Below, in pieces: positions 17,776-27,100 of a DNA stretch of 64,000 nt. Source of the DNA: Actinomycetes bacterium (lineage in GTDB: Bacteria; Actinomycetota; Acidimicrobiia; Acidimicrobiales; Ilumatobacteraceae); NCBI GenBank assembly GCA_025359865.1, contig JANYDH010000079.1, forward strand, positions 1 to 64,000, read 5' to 3'. How positions within the stretch are numbered: the first letter of the stretch is position 1; each line of letters begins with the position of its first letter. Position numbers and translations under genes: made by a program. The notes under the pieces were generated by a model that was given only the letters and a program-made list of their open reading frames with translations, made no database searches and had not been told where the DNA came from.

Positions 17776-17791
17776 CCACCGGCACCTGACC
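17764..17791. repeat. 14-bp tandem duplication spanning a stop codon
   Basis: ACCGGCACCTGACC occurs twice in direct succession (17764-17777, 17778-17791), perfectly. The first copy carries the TGA of the LLM oxidoreductase gene. Confidence 0.9.
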
Positions 17792-17829
17792 ACAACACCC
17801 CTAGTCCAACGAGAAAAAAGGAAACAATC

Positions 17830-18639
17830 ATGAGCGGTCTACTTTCCGGCAAGATCGCCGTCGTCACCGGTTCCAGTCGCGGCATCGGTCGCGGTACCGC
17901 TGTTGCGCTCGGCGAGCAGGGTGCTACCGTCTACATCACGGGGCGCAGCACCGGTAGCGGTGAACTCACCATCGATACCACGGCCCGCCTGGTCAACGAG
18001 GCGGGCGGCCATGGCATCCCGGTACAGACCGACCATGGCGACGACGCCCAAATAGCGGCACTGTTCGCGGCGGTCGCCGAGCAGTCCGGCAAGATCGACA
18101 TCTTGGTCAATAACGTGTACAAGATCCCCAGCCCGCCAGCGTGGGGCGGCGGGTTCTGGGATCATCCGATCCACATCTGGGACGACCAGGTCGGTATCGG
18201 GTTGCGTGCCCACTACGTCGCCTCGTGGTACGCAGCCCCGTTGCTGTTCGCTGCTGGCCCCGGCGGACTTATCGTCAACGTCTCATCACCAGGCGGCCAG
18301 TCATACCACTTCAGTTCGTCGTACGGCGCGGGCAAGGCCGGCCTTGACCGACTAACCAAGGACATGGCAATCGAGTTGGAACCCAAAGGCATCGCCGCGA
18401 TCGTGCTGTACCCGGGCTCGGTGTCGACCGAGTTCATCGTCGAGGCGAGCAAGTCGCGCGGGATGGATCTCGCCGAAGCACAAACGCCGCTGGCCGTCGG
18501 CCGGACCGTTGTGGCACTGGCCACGTGCGACGACATGATGGCCCGCTCCGGGTCGATCCAGTGGGTAGAAGACCTTGCCGAGGAGTTCGGAATCGTCGAC
18601 GAGCACGGCCACCGGCCACCTCGCTACGGGCGCCGCTAG
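17830..18639 (+). CDS. SDR-family oxidoreductase
   Basis: 269 residues with [10 protein letters not shown], the NNAG equivalent NNVYK, catalytic Ser in VSSPGG and YGAGKAG as YxxxK. The region between NNVYK and the Ser is longer than usual ([19 protein letters not shown]), resembling the DHRS1-like subgroup. An AAAAAAGGAAAC site precedes ATG 17830. It lies about 55 bases after the LLM gene and probably belongs to the same transcript as the PEP-mobile-domain gene. Its last four bases overlap the end of livF on the other strand. Confidence 0.9.
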   Translation: MSGLLSGKIAVVTGSSRGIGRGTAVALGEQGATVYITGRSTGSGELTIDTTARLVNEAGGHGIPVQTDHGDDAQIAALFAAVAEQSGKIDILVNNVYKIPSPPAWGGGFWDHPIHIWDDQVGIGLRAHYVASWYAAPLLFAAGPGGLIVNVSSPGGQSYHFSSSYGAGKAGLDRLTKDMAIELEPKGIAAIVLYPGSVSTEFIVEASKSRGMDLAEAQTPLAVGRTVVALATCDDMMARSGSIQWVEDLAEEFGIVDEHGHRPPRYGRR

Positions 18640-19373
18640 TGCAGAGCGGAGTCGCCGAGATAGCTCGATTCGAGTAACTCCCGGTTGCTCAGCAACTCTT
18701 TCGCTGAGCCCTGCATCACCAATTGGCCGTGGTTCATCACGTACGCGCGGTCGGCAACCTCGAGCGCAAGGTGGACGTGCTGTTCGACGATCATCACACC
18801 ACACCCTGCTTCATCCGCGATCCGCCGCACGATCGGCAGCAGACGCTCGACGATGATGGGAGCGAGACCCAAGCTCATCTCATCGACCAACAAACACTTC
18901 GGCTCTGACACGATCGCTCGTGCGATCGCAAGCATCTGCTGCTCGCCACCCGACAGGAGACCGGCGGTCCGCTTGCCCAATGGGGCGAGCGCCGGTAAGA
19001 GCTCCATCGCCTTGTCGTACGCGGCGGATCGCGATGCGCGGTTGCCTCGAAGACCGAGCCGGATGTTCTCCTGCACGGTGAGCTCGAAGAACAGCGAACG
19101 ATCCTCAGCCACATGAGCAAGACCGCGTTGGGCCACCTTGTGCGCAGGCACACCAGTCGTGAAACTGCCAAGCACCTCGACGGTTCCGGCGACTGGCTTG
19201 AGCAGCCCGGAGATGGTGAGCAGTGTCGTCGTCTTGCCCGCCCCATTCGGGCCGAGTAGCGCAACCACTTCACCCGGGCCGACTGTGAGGTCGAGGTCAC
19301 GTACGACCGGAATCTCGTCGTACCCTGCGTGCAGGCCGAGAACCCGGATCAGTGGTTCGGCATCGTCAGCCAT
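18636..19373 (-). CDS. Branched-chain-type ABC transporter ATPase (LivF-like)
   Basis: 245 residues with Walker [10 protein letters not shown]-loop region, signature LSGGEQQM, Walker B CLLVDE and the switch His in IVEQHVH. Short size and the [20 protein letters not shown] opening match LivF of high-affinity branched-chain amino acid importers. Related systems import other carboxylates and amides. It is the last gene of the importer operon and overlaps livG by eight bases. The protein is cytosolic, bound to the LivHM permease. The neighbours suggest that the substrate is the compound degraded by the surrounding cluster, an inference. Confidence 0.92.
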   Translation of the reverse strand: MADDAEPLIRVLGLHAGYDEIPVVRDLDLTVGPGEVVALLGPNGAGKTTTLLTISGLLKPVAGTVEVLGSFTTGVPAHKVAQRGLAHVAEDRSLFFELTVQENIRLGLRGNRASRSAAYDKAMELLPALAPLGKRTAGLLSGGEQQMLAIARAIVSEPKCLLVDEMSLGLAPIIVERLLPIVRRIADEAGCGVMIVEQHVHLALEVADRAYVMNHGQLVMQGSAKELLSNRELLESSYLGDSALH

Positions 19374-20211
19374 TGCTGTCTCCGTTCAAGGCGTCGGTAC
19401 TGGGAACTGCCGAGTCACGGTTTGCAGCCAACGACGCACCCGCTCGTGCTTGCGCTTCGCCGGCTGACTGGCCGAGGTACGCCGCGATGACCGCTGGATC
19501 CTTGCGGATCTCGGCTGAGGTGCCATGGGCGATGATTTCGCCGAAATCGAGCACGTAGATGTAGTCGCAAACATTGAGCACGAGACCCATGTCATGATCG
19601 ATCAGGAAGACCGATGTACCACCCTCGACAAAGCCACGAAGATGTCCGCCCAGCAGTTGGCTCTCAGCGGTGTCGAGTCCGGCAGCCGGCTCGTCGAGCA
19701 GCAACAGCTTTGGGCGTGCTGCCAACGCCCGAGCCACGCCGACCAACTTTCGCTGCCCATGTGACAGATCACTGGGCAGTCGCTCGGAGATGCCCTCGAT
19801 ACCTAAAACGGCGAGTGCTGCATCGACTTGGGCAATGTTTTCTTTCGAAGTGCGACCGGTACGCAGCAAATCGAGGGCGAACGAATACCACTTTGGTCGT
19901 TCCGCAGCCACCAACAGGTTCTCGCGCACCGTGAGATCGTCGAACAATTCGAGCGACTGAAACGTGCGCGACAGGCCGAGGTGGGCTCGCCGATCTGGTG
20001 ACAGTGCTGCAAGATCATGCCCATCGAACTCGACGCGTCCCGAAGACACGGATGTGAAGCCGGTGATGGCGTCGATAAAGGTAGTCTTGCCGGCACCGTT
20101 GGGGCCGATCAGTCCGACGAGGGAACCCTCATTCACTTCGAGGTTCACATCGGCGTTCGCCGCCAAACCTCCGTAGCGAACCGTGAGATCGATCGTGCGA
20201 AGCAGCGCCAT
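19366..20211 (-). CDS. Branched-chain-type ABC transporter ATPase (LivG-like)
   Basis: 281 residues with Walker [11 protein letters not shown], signature LSHGQRKL, Walker B KLLLLDEP and switch His in FLIDHDMG. Length and the long insert around [18 protein letters not shown] match LivG. The last 40 residues form an Ala/Ser-rich tail beyond the usual end ([12 protein letters not shown]). ATG 20211 follows the stop of livHM by one base, and its end overlaps the start of livF, so the three cytosolic and membrane components are tightly coupled. Confidence 0.92.
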   Translation of the reverse strand: MALLRTIDLTVRYGGLAANADVNLEVNEGSLVGLIGPNGAGKTTFIDAITGFTSVSSGRVEFDGHDLAALSPDRRAHLGLSRTFQSLELFDDLTVRENLLVAAERPKWYSFALDLLRTGRTSKENIAQVDAALAVLGIEGISERLPSDLSHGQRKLVGVARALAARPKLLLLDEPAAGLDTAESQLLGGHLRGFVEGGTSVFLIDHDMGLVLNVCDYIYVLDFGEIIAHGTSAEIRKDPAVIAAYLGQSAGEAQARAGASLAANRDSAVPSTDALNGDSNG

Positions 20212-20212
20212 G

Positions 20213-22525
20213 TCACTTCACCTCCACAGCAGAGGGTGCCTGACCAGCGGCGGCGAGCACTGGTCGCGCCGTTGGACGTGCCCGTTTCGCCCGCGACTGC
20301 ATTACCGACGACCGAATGAACACCGCCAGCACTGCACCCAGGAGCGGCATCCAGAACCAACTGTACGAATCCACGCGTAGCGGCCAGATCCCGGCGCCAA
20401 GAGCAGCACCAATCGCCGCCGTCGGACCAAGTCGACGAACGGCGGCTAGCCATTCAGCAGAGCGTGCCTTGCGGAGCCATCGTCCGAAGTGTTGGAACAG
20501 TGGCTGTAGCGACGGTGCGATTCCGGTGGGATTGGCGACGGCCGTCACGATCAGCCCGATGCCACCGAAGACCGTGGTGTATCGGTCGATGTTGGTGCCA
20601 TGGAAGAAATAGTTGCTCGACACGGCGATGACCCCGGCGGGCGCAAGCAATCCACCGACGATGGCACCGTTGATCGACGTGATGCCCCCGAGATAGGCGA
20701 ACGCGAGGTAGGCCAACGATGCTTGGTACACGAAGTTTGCCGATGACACGTCATTCTGCTTGAAGCCGAGCACGACACCGCCGATGCCTGCGATACCAGC
20801 GCTGATGGCGAACGCCAGGAGCTTGGTCCGCGACACGTTGATACCAGCGGCCGCAGCCGCTCGTTCGTTGGCGCGTACGGCCAAGAACCTTCGGCCTGTG
20901 CCGTTTCGGCGCAGGTTGGCCACCAGTAGGGCGCACAGTATGAGAACAACCAGCACGAAGATCGTGAACTCCGGTCGGTCGCTCAGCCCTTTGTCGCCGA
21001 TCGATTTCAGATCGATGCCGAAGAAGTGCGCGGAACGAACATTGGCCGGTGCGCCTGCGCTGAGGCCGGTAAGGGATGCGTTCTCGAAATACAGCGATTG
21101 CAATGAGATGGCAAACGCAACGGTGACGACGGCGAGCTGAACACCACGAATCCTCACGGCAGGTAGACCGACGATCACACCGACCACGATGGCCGCGAGC
21201 ACCCCGATCAATGCCGCGATCGGCCACGGCAAACCTGGTCCACTGACCGGGAAGGGATTACTGGTGGTGGTCGATCCATTTGCCATCATTCGGGCCATGA
21301 TGAACGCCGCCGCCCCTGCAAGCGACATCTGGGCGAGCGAGATCTGCCCGACGTACCCCGTGATCACCACCATCGACAACATGATGATGGCCGCTACCAA
21401 TGACGTCGTGAGGGCCAACGCGAAGACCGTCCGTTTTCCACTGCCCTCGAACAAGAACGATGCAGAGACGACAATGATCGACCAGGCGATGAGATGTTGC
21501 TTGATCCGCACAGGGTAAGGAGCAAGGGGAAGTCGACGTTCCTCTACGGTTCCACGAATCGGCAGCTTCTTGCCGCGGATGAACAGCACGAGACAAATCG
21601 CAACAAGCGGCACGACCTCGCGCACACCCGAGCGAAGAAATGTTGGAAACCAGTCTTTACTCGACCAGAATCCGAGGAGCGACTGGACAGCGCCGAGTGC
21701 CAGGCCACCCCACACGGCGACCATCACCGATTTCAGCCGGCCAATGAGCGCGGCCCCGAGTGACGCAACGACCAATGCGCTCAACCCGACCGGAGTGAGC
21801 GAACCGGTGATCGGACCAACCACGATCGCCGCCACGGTAGCTAAGACCGATGCGATGACCCAGTTGAGCGCGGCGAGCAACTGCGGAGAGTAGCCGAGCA
21901 ATACGGCACCCTTTTCGTTGCCGGCTGCTGCCCGCGTGGCGAGCCCGAAACGGGTGAGATGAAACAATGCATGAAGCGCAACCCCGATGATGAGGGCGAC
22001 GACGACGGCCCAAACTGCGCCCTTCGGGAACGCTTTGCCAAGCCCGAGAAAGTTCTTGTACACGCCGTCGGGCAAGATGTTGCCGGGCTGGCGACCGGAA
22101 CCACCGAAGTTGAGTTGCGCCACACCCTGCAGATAGAGCATCACACCGAGCGATCCGATCACCTTGCCGAGCGGGGGCGCGGTGCGTAACGGCCGGAAGA
22201 CAAAAAAGTGAACGGCGAGTCCAATGAGCACGGCCATCGCGACGGCGACGGCGAAGGCGGGAAGGGTAGGTATTCCCTTGTCGGAGAGCTTGATCGTGAC
22301 TGGGATGTTGAGCCACGAGGTGGGAAGGATGTCGACCCAGGGAAGACGAATATATCCGTTGCGGTGGGCTTCGTCGAAGGTGAACACGCCGTACATCGCG
22401 AAGGCGCCTTGTGCGAAGTTGATGACGCCCGAGCCTCGGTAGACGATGACGAGCCCCGCCCCGAGCATCGAGTACAGCGAGCCGATCCCGAGGCCCAAGA
22501 GCAAAAAGAAGATGACGTTGTTCAC
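20213..22525 (-). CDS. Fused LivH-LivM permease of a branched-chain-type ABC importer
   Basis: 770 residues. Residues 1-330 are a LivH-type permease (start LLLGLGIGSLYSMLGAGLVI, then INFAQGAFAMYG). Residues 340-700 are a LivM-type permease (GYVGQISLAQMSLAGAAAF, ALRVR-like LRRNGTGRRFLAVRANERAA, YLGGITSINGAIVGG). Normally these are two genes; here one frame encodes both, with a joining segment near EERRLPLAPYPVRIKQHL. Many hydrophobic helices are evident. The last 70 residues form an Arg/Ala-rich tail. It follows the binding-protein gene after a hairpin at 22566-22592. Confidence 0.92.
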   Translation of the reverse strand: MNNVIFFLLLGLGIGSLYSMLGAGLVIVYRGSGVINFAQGAFAMYGVFTFDEAHRNGYIRLPWVDILPTSWLNIPVTIKLSDKGIPTLPAFAVAVAMAVLIGLAVHFFVFRPLRTAPPLGKVIGSLGVMLYLQGVAQLNFGGSGRQPGNILPDGVYKNFLGLGKAFPKGAVWAVVVALIIGVALHALFHLTRFGLATRAAAGNEKGAVLLGYSPQLLAALNWVIASVLATVAAIVVGPITGSLTPVGLSALVVASLGAALIGRLKSVMVAVWGGLALGAVQSLLGFWSSKDWFPTFLRSGVREVVPLVAICLVLFIRGKKLPIRGTVEERRLPLAPYPVRIKQHLIAWSIIVVSASFLFEGSGKRTVFALALTTSLVAAIIMLSMVVITGYVGQISLAQMSLAGAAAFIMARMMANGSTTTSNPFPVSGPGLPWPIAALIGVLAAIVVGVIVGLPAVRIRGVQLAVVTVAFAISLQSLYFENASLTGLSAGAPANVRSAHFFGIDLKSIGDKGLSDRPEFTIFVLVVLILCALLVANLRRNGTGRRFLAVRANERAAAAAGINVSRTKLLAFAISAGIAGIGGVVLGFKQNDVSSANFVYQASLAYLAFAYLGGITSINGAIVGGLLAPAGVIAVSSNYFFHGTNIDRYTTVFGGIGLIVTAVANPTGIAPSLQPLFQHFGRWLRKARSAEWLAAVRRLGPTAAIGAALGAGIWPLRVDSYSWFWMPLLGAVLAVFIRSSVMQSRAKRARPTARPVLAAAGQAPSAVEVK

Positions 22526-22565
22526 TGGGTCTCCGTCGAATCAGAACGTGGCAGGACAACGATGA

Positions 22566-22592
22566 TGCGGGCAGGGTTTTTCCCCGCCCGCA
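22566..22592 (-). terminator. Intercistronic hairpin between binding protein and permease
   Basis: TGCGGGC-A-GGG and CCC-C-GCCCGCA form a strong stem (one unpaired or mismatched position) around a five-T loop. No U-run follows on the minus strand. The position after the binding-protein stop and before the permease start fits an RNA-stabilising or partial-termination hairpin that keeps binding protein in excess. Confidence 0.7.
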
Positions 22593-22625
22593 CCATCGCG
22601 TTACATCAGCACTACTTGAGGGCTG

Positions 22626-24146
22626 TCAGGGCCCAGGTGTGATTTCGGTACCGGCAACCAGGTCCTTACCGGTGAACACGCCACCGACCGGCTGGAGCGC
22701 TTTGCCATCCCATTGGGTGGCAGCAACCTCGGAGTTGCAGACCGCAACATACGGCGTCGGCGCTGTGCTGCACGACAACGGCGTCGAGCCGAAGAGGTGC
22801 TGACCCGTCGTGGCGGCGTAGGAATCGGCGAGCGCCTTCGAGTCGAGCGTGCCTCCACCGACGACAATCTGACTCGCCGTCTCCCACAGTGACAGTAGTC
22901 CGGTGGCCCCCTGTGTTGAGAAGCCCTTGTTCAAGTCCGCCGGGTCCAGACCGTATTCGATCATCTTCTTCTGGTAGATCCCAGCTTCGAAACTATCGCG
23001 AGGATCTGCAATCGTCGCGGGATCCTGCAGGACGGCACCAGGAGCGCCGACGAAGTAGATGCCCTTGGCCAAATCGCCCGCTGCCTTCATTGCGTCAAAG
23101 TCGAGGCACGAACCAGACAGCACCAAGGGAATCTGATCGGGTGTCCAGCCGAGCCGGCCGAGGCCGTCGACGAAGTTCCAGCAGTCCGAACCCTGAGCCG
23201 AGAACACGATGACGTCAGGCTTGAAGTCGAGTACCTCGGTAACCTGCGGCGTCACGTCGGGGGTGGCCGGCTTGACGGGCACACCAATAGACGTGAGGTC
23301 GGGCATTGAGCCAGCACGCTTTCCGGTCCCAGCCACAGAACCGTTCAACACGTTGATCGGCTTGTTCTCGAGGTCGTAGTAGCAGACCACGCCTGGCGGC
23401 GTGTCGGCCCACGGCACAGCGATCTTCTTCGGCGTGAACTGGGTGGTCGCGAACTCGATGAGGCCGGTGTGGACACCGAGACAGCCACCGCCGCCGCCAA
23501 TGGCGTAGACGTTCGGCGACGTGAAGTCACCGACGGTGATGGGGGTGATGACGATAACCGGGGTGCCCGCCGCCTGGTAGATCGGGAACTGGTTGCCGAA
23601 GAAGTTGATGCTTGAGAACACCATCATCGGGTTGTCGGTGAGCAGTTCGTTCGCGCAGCGCTGCGAGTCGTCAGGTGTGATCGCCATCTTGCAGACCTTC
23701 AGGTCGATCGGACGCCCTGGGATACCCTTTTGGATGTCGGCGCCGAGGCCACCGAGTTCGTTGTTGATGTAGTCGGCCGTGGCCTGAGCGGCGGCCGAGA
23801 ACTCAGGGAAGCTGCCGTTGGGGTCGCCTTCGGGGTTCGCGAATCCGATCTTGATCGGGTCACCCTCCGCCTTTAGCGGCTTCGTACCTGCACAGGTCAG
23901 GTCGGCAATGAATCGGCCTGCGCCAGTGCCCCCCGTCTTGTCGAACGAGGCGTCGACAGATCCACAGCCGGAAGCGGTGGCGGCGTCGGTACCAGCCGGA
24001 GCGTCGGTACCAGCCGGAGCAGCGGTAGTGGCCGGTGCAGCAGTGTTCGACGTCTTCGTGTCGCTACCACATGCAGCGGCGACCAACGCCAATCCACACA
24101 CCAGTGCGAGCGCTGGACGCGAACGCGAAATCGAATGTGACCTCAT
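22626..24146 (-). CDS. Branched-chain-type ABC transporter substrate-binding lipoprotein
   Basis: 506 residues. The N-terminus is a lipoprotein signal (LALVCGLALVAAACGSD, Cys acylated after VAAA), then a Thr/Ala-rich spacer. The rest is a periplasmic-binding-protein type 1 fold: IKIGFANPEGDP, two-lobed architecture with VIVITPITVGDF and DVIVFSAQGSDCW. It should bind the importer's substrate outside the membrane. ATG 24146 with GGGGGAAGC upstream is preferred to the in-frame start at 24185. First gene of the Liv operon. The shared motif lies 65-80 bases upstream. The protein is larger than a typical LivJ (about 370 residues) and has several Cys residues. Confidence 0.9.
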   Translation of the reverse strand: MRSHSISRSRPALALVCGLALVAAACGSDTKTSNTAAPATTAAPAGTDAPAGTDAATASGCGSVDASFDKTGGTGAGRFIADLTCAGTKPLKAEGDPIKIGFANPEGDPNGSFPEFSAAAQATADYINNELGGLGADIQKGIPGRPIDLKVCKMAITPDDSQRCANELLTDNPMMVFSSINFFGNQFPIYQAAGTPVIVITPITVGDFTSPNVYAIGGGGGCLGVHTGLIEFATTQFTPKKIAVPWADTPPGVVCYYDLENKPINVLNGSVAGTGKRAGSMPDLTSIGVPVKPATPDVTPQVTEVLDFKPDVIVFSAQGSDCWNFVDGLGRLGWTPDQIPLVLSGSCLDFDAMKAAGDLAKGIYFVGAPGAVLQDPATIADPRDSFEAGIYQKKMIEYGLDPADLNKGFSTQGATGLLSLWETASQIVVGGGTLDSKALADSYAATTGQHLFGSTPLSCSTAPTPYVAVCNSEVAATQWDGKALQPVGGVFTGKDLVAGTEITPGP

Positions 24147-24209
24147 GCTTCCCCCTTGTTCTTCTGTTGAGAACTGGCTACACACCAGCCGATGCGATTC
24201 TTACACGTT

Positions 24210-24227
24210 CGTACCAACTGGTCAATT
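24210..24227 (-). promoter_or_regulatory. Putative operator, copy 3 of the shared motif
   Basis: On the minus strand AATTGACCAGTTGGTACG, upstream of the binding-protein gene, matches 15 of 18 bases of the site at 2785-2802. Its core ACCAGTTGGT is a ten-base inverted repeat with four-base arms. The position, about 65-80 bases before the start codon, suits control of the importer operon. Confidence 0.55.
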
Positions 24228-24305
24228 ACTTAGCGGTCCATGGTCTGCGCGATGCACGTGATCAATCGCGGCGCGACCACCGTCGACGTGGCTGCCCTTG
24301 TGTAG

Positions 24306-25448
24306 TCAGTCTCGGATCATCTCGTCCATCACCTGGTGGTAGTGGGCGATCTTGCACTCGCGCTCCGACAAGGTGTTGCGCTGGTAGCCCATCGACCGCT
24401 GCGTGCGCTTCAGCTGTTGATAGATCGCAATGTCTTCGGCCACCACACCTTTCAGCCCCTGCCACTGTGCTTGCATCGACGCGAAATACTGGTCGTACTC
24501 CGGGTCACCGTGCTCACCGGGGTAGATCAGTTGCCAGCAGTAGAACTTCGTCCGGTCGACGTCGAGCGGGATCGGATGAAAAACCTGGATATGTCGCGGG
24601 TTGCAGTTGAACACCGTGTTCGGGAACACCACGTAGTGGCAGATCGCGAACCGGTGGTGGTCGCCCGACTCCCACAGTTCCTCCAGATGATCCGGACGCG
24701 GCACGAACATCATCGCGTTGTTGCCGACGATGTGGAACGACGTGTGGCGCGCCGCCTTGGTGAACTCCGGCGGAGAGTGATGCAGCGAGGTGGCGTGGTA
24801 CACCTCGTTGAAGCCGTCGACGATTGCTTTGTAGTTGACCGGCACCTCCCATTCGAGTCGCTCGAGCACCACCATGTCTTCCATCCGAAACTGGCCGAGG
24901 TCGGCCATGATGTCAGCACCGATCCAGTCGACGAGCGGCACCGCATCCTGCGGACCAGCGAGGTTGATCCACACCCATCCGCCCCATTCGCCAGCGGCAA
25001 CCTTGGGCGAGCGGAGCCCATCGAGGTGCGCAGGGTCGAAGTCTTCTCGTTCGGGCACACCGACCACTTCGCCCGTGGTGTCCATCACCCAGCCGTGGTA
25101 CATGCACGTGAACCGTCGCGCTCCGCAGCCTTGCTGGTCGACCACGAATGCTGGCCCACGATGCGGGCACACGTTGTGGAACGCGGCCAACTCGCCGTCG
25201 GGCTGGCGAGTGATCACGACGGTCTCGCCGTGACCTTCGTACGACATCCAGTCGCCGGTGCCCGCGATCTCCGACGACCGACCGACCATCAGCCAGCTGG
25301 CGCGCAGCACCCGCTCGCGTTCCAGTTCGAACCGCGTAGCATCGGTGTACACGTGCCGGTCGAGTTGGCTTGCGCCCTGCTCCGGCAACTGGCGGGCCCC
25401 GGGGCCGACCCTGACCGGAACATCGCCTCGTGTTGGTGTGTAGACCAT
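24306..25448 (-). CDS. Rieske non-heme iron oxygenase, alpha subunit
   Basis: 380 residues. The Rieske [2Fe-2S] ligands are in NVCPHRGPAF and CMYHGW (Cys-x-His ... Cys-x2-His). The mononuclear iron motif is DGFNEVYHATSLHHS, giving the two His ligands; the Asp ligand should be in the C-terminal part. Family members hydroxylate aromatic rings, steroids or other hydrophobic substrates in the cytosol. No ferredoxin or reductase gene is nearby, so electrons must come from elsewhere. ATG 25448 with a G-rich site upstream is preferred over the in-frame start at 25529, which overlaps the MFS gene's 3' end. The MFS gene lies 77 bases upstream on the same strand. Confidence 0.92.
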   Translation of the reverse strand: MVYTPTRGDVPVRVGPGARQLPEQGASQLDRHVYTDATRFELERERVLRASWLMVGRSSEIAGTGDWMSYEGHGETVVITRQPDGELAAFHNVCPHRGPAFVVDQQGCGARRFTCMYHGWVMDTTGEVVGVPEREDFDPAHLDGLRSPKVAAGEWGGWVWINLAGPQDAVPLVDWIGADIMADLGQFRMEDMVVLERLEWEVPVNYKAIVDGFNEVYHATSLHHSPPEFTKAARHTSFHIVGNNAMMFVPRPDHLEELWESGDHHRFAICHYVVFPNTVFNCNPRHIQVFHPIPLDVDRTKFYCWQLIYPGEHGDPEYDQYFASMQAQWQGLKGVVAEDIAIYQQLKRTQRSMGYQRNTLSERECKIAHYHQVMDEMIRD

Positions 25449-25525
25449 GAGTACCCCCATGTCTCGTGTGGACAACCCAACAGTAGCGAGAGTCGTCCTC
25501 GTTGCGAGAGTCGGCGCGACAGCGA

Positions 25526-27004
25526 TCAACTCGTGGCTGGCACCTGCTCAGCCCGGTCAACCCGAACTCGCCGTCGATCTGATCCGGCACGTGCGGTCAG
25601 CAACAGCGGTACGCACATCGCCAGGTGAGCGGCTGCCACCATCAGCCACACTTGCCGCGCTGCATCAAGAATTGCCGGTCCTGTTTGGTCACCGACGATC
25701 GCCAACGCGAGGACGACACCGATCAGCCCGGCGATTCGACGAAGCAGTTGGTGCGCGCTGTTGGCAGCACCGAGTACGTGCTCGGGCAGGCCGTGCAGCG
25801 CGCCCCCGGTGGTGAGGATGCCACAGATCCCGAAACCGGCTCCCATGATCACACATGCCGGTAAGAACACCCCCCAGAAGTCGGGCTGCGCCGAGGCGGC
25901 GAAGACGAGCCAGAGCAGCCCGATCGCACTCACGACCGCGCCGGCGCAGATCGGCACGGTGCTGCCCCGACGGTCGGCCCACCGTCCACCGAACAGCCCG
26001 CTCATTCCGGCAACCACCTGACCGACCGCCAACGCGCCACCGGCACGCAATACGGTCCACCCCCACAGGTTCACCAGAATCAGCGGCGTCGTCAGGAACC
26101 AGGCAAAGAAGCCGACCTGTTGAAATCCGGCGGCAATGGTGTTGGCCGTCCATTGGCGATAGCGAAACAGGCTGACCTCGAACAATGGGTCGACCTCACG
26201 ACGTGACCTGATCACGAAGATCGCGAGCAGCCCAGCCGCCGCAGCTCCGACGCAGACCGTGAGCGGTGAACCCCAGCCCCAGCGCCGGCCCTGGGACAGA
26301 CCGGTGGCCATGCAGCCCAACCCGAACGAACCGGTAGCGACACTGACCACGTCGACGGCAACCGGGCGGCGAGTAGTGACCGGCTCGTCGAGCACCCGCC
26401 GCCCGACGAGCACGGTGAGGATCCCGATCGGAACCATGCCGGCAAAGGTCCATCGCCAACTCTGGTTCAACACCACGAGCGCACCGATCGTCGGTGCAAG
26501 TACGGCACCTACCGACCCGATGCTACCCCACACGCCGATTGCCGCTGACCGCCGTGACAGTGGGAACAGCGGGAGCACCAATGCCAGGGCACTGGACGTG
26601 AGGAACGCCGCTCCTGCGCCCTGCAGCACTCGGGCGCCGATCAACCACGAAGGCGTTGGGGCCAAGGACGTAGCAAGAGCGCCGGTCGTGAACAGTATGA
26701 CGCCGCCGAGGTAGACCAACTTGCGGCCAGCCCGATCGGCGATGCGACCGCTCAACAACAACAGGCTCGCTTGCGCCACCAGGAAGCCCGTCGCAGCCCA
26801 CGAAAGCACGGATCTGGGAGTAGCAGGAAACTCTCGCTCGATCGCTGGAAATGACACCGCGAGCAGACCGGAGTCGAGCACGAACAACAGAATGCTGACC
26901 CCAGCGACAGAGAGGGCCAACCACGTTCGCCGCGGCACGGTCGGCGCCCGCGGTACGGTATCGCCAGCGGCCTCGATGCGGTCGTCCTCAGGAATTTGGC
27001 TCAC
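25526..27004 (-). CDS. MFS transporter, DHA2 (EmrB/QacA-like) family
   Basis: 492 residues with about 14 hydrophobic helices, starting with LALSVAGVSILLFVLDSGLL. Family hallmarks are GRIADRAGRK after helix 2, LQGAGAAFLTSSALAL near helix 4-5 and a GGRWADRRG loop in the second half. These are proton-driven exporters of drugs or hydrophobic metabolites. Neighbours are a Rieske oxygenase downstream and a divergent SDR, so it may export or take up an aromatic or steroid-like compound, an inference. The promoter region contains a short inverted repeat at 27039-27054. Confidence 0.9.
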   Translation of the reverse strand: MSQIPEDDRIEAAGDTVPRAPTVPRRTWLALSVAGVSILLFVLDSGLLAVSFPAIEREFPATPRSVLSWAATGFLVAQASLLLLSGRIADRAGRKLVYLGGVILFTTGALATSLAPTPSWLIGARVLQGAGAAFLTSSALALVLPLFPLSRRSAAIGVWGSIGSVGAVLAPTIGALVVLNQSWRWTFAGMVPIGILTVLVGRRVLDEPVTTRRPVAVDVVSVATGSFGLGCMATGLSQGRRWGWGSPLTVCVGAAAAGLLAIFVIRSRREVDPLFEVSLFRYRQWTANTIAAGFQQVGFFAWFLTTPLILVNLWGWTVLRAGGALAVGQVVAGMSGLFGGRWADRRGSTVPICAGAVVSAIGLLWLVFAASAQPDFWGVFLPACVIMGAGFGICGILTTGGALHGLPEHVLGAANSAHQLLRRIAGLIGVVLALAIVGDQTGPAILDAARQVWLMVAAAHLAMCVPLLLTARAGSDRRRVRVDRAEQVPATS

Positions 27005-27038
27005 ATCCCACGTCGTTTCTCGTCCAACTCAGGAACCG

Positions 27039-27054
27039 TGACAAGTTACTGTCA
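27039..27054. promoter_or_regulatory. Inverted repeat between divergent MFS and SDR genes
   Basis: TGACA-AGTTAC-TGTCA has perfect five-base arms and lies in the 96-base divergent promoter region of the MFS gene (27004) and the SDR gene (27101). It resembles the shared motif only loosely. A repressor operator is plausible. Confidence 0.4.
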
Positions 27055-27100
27055 GCATGCGGTACCAGCACAGTCGTGCTCGGCGCACTGAGAGGAACCG

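Noticed and set aside
15910-17793. 627-residue minus-strand open frame
   Set aside because: Antisense of the PEP-mobile-domain and LLM genes, both with clear motifs and coupled starts.
24336-25628. 430-residue plus-strand open frame
   Set aside because: Antisense of the Rieske oxygenase; no recognisable domain and high His/Arg content typical of a shadow.
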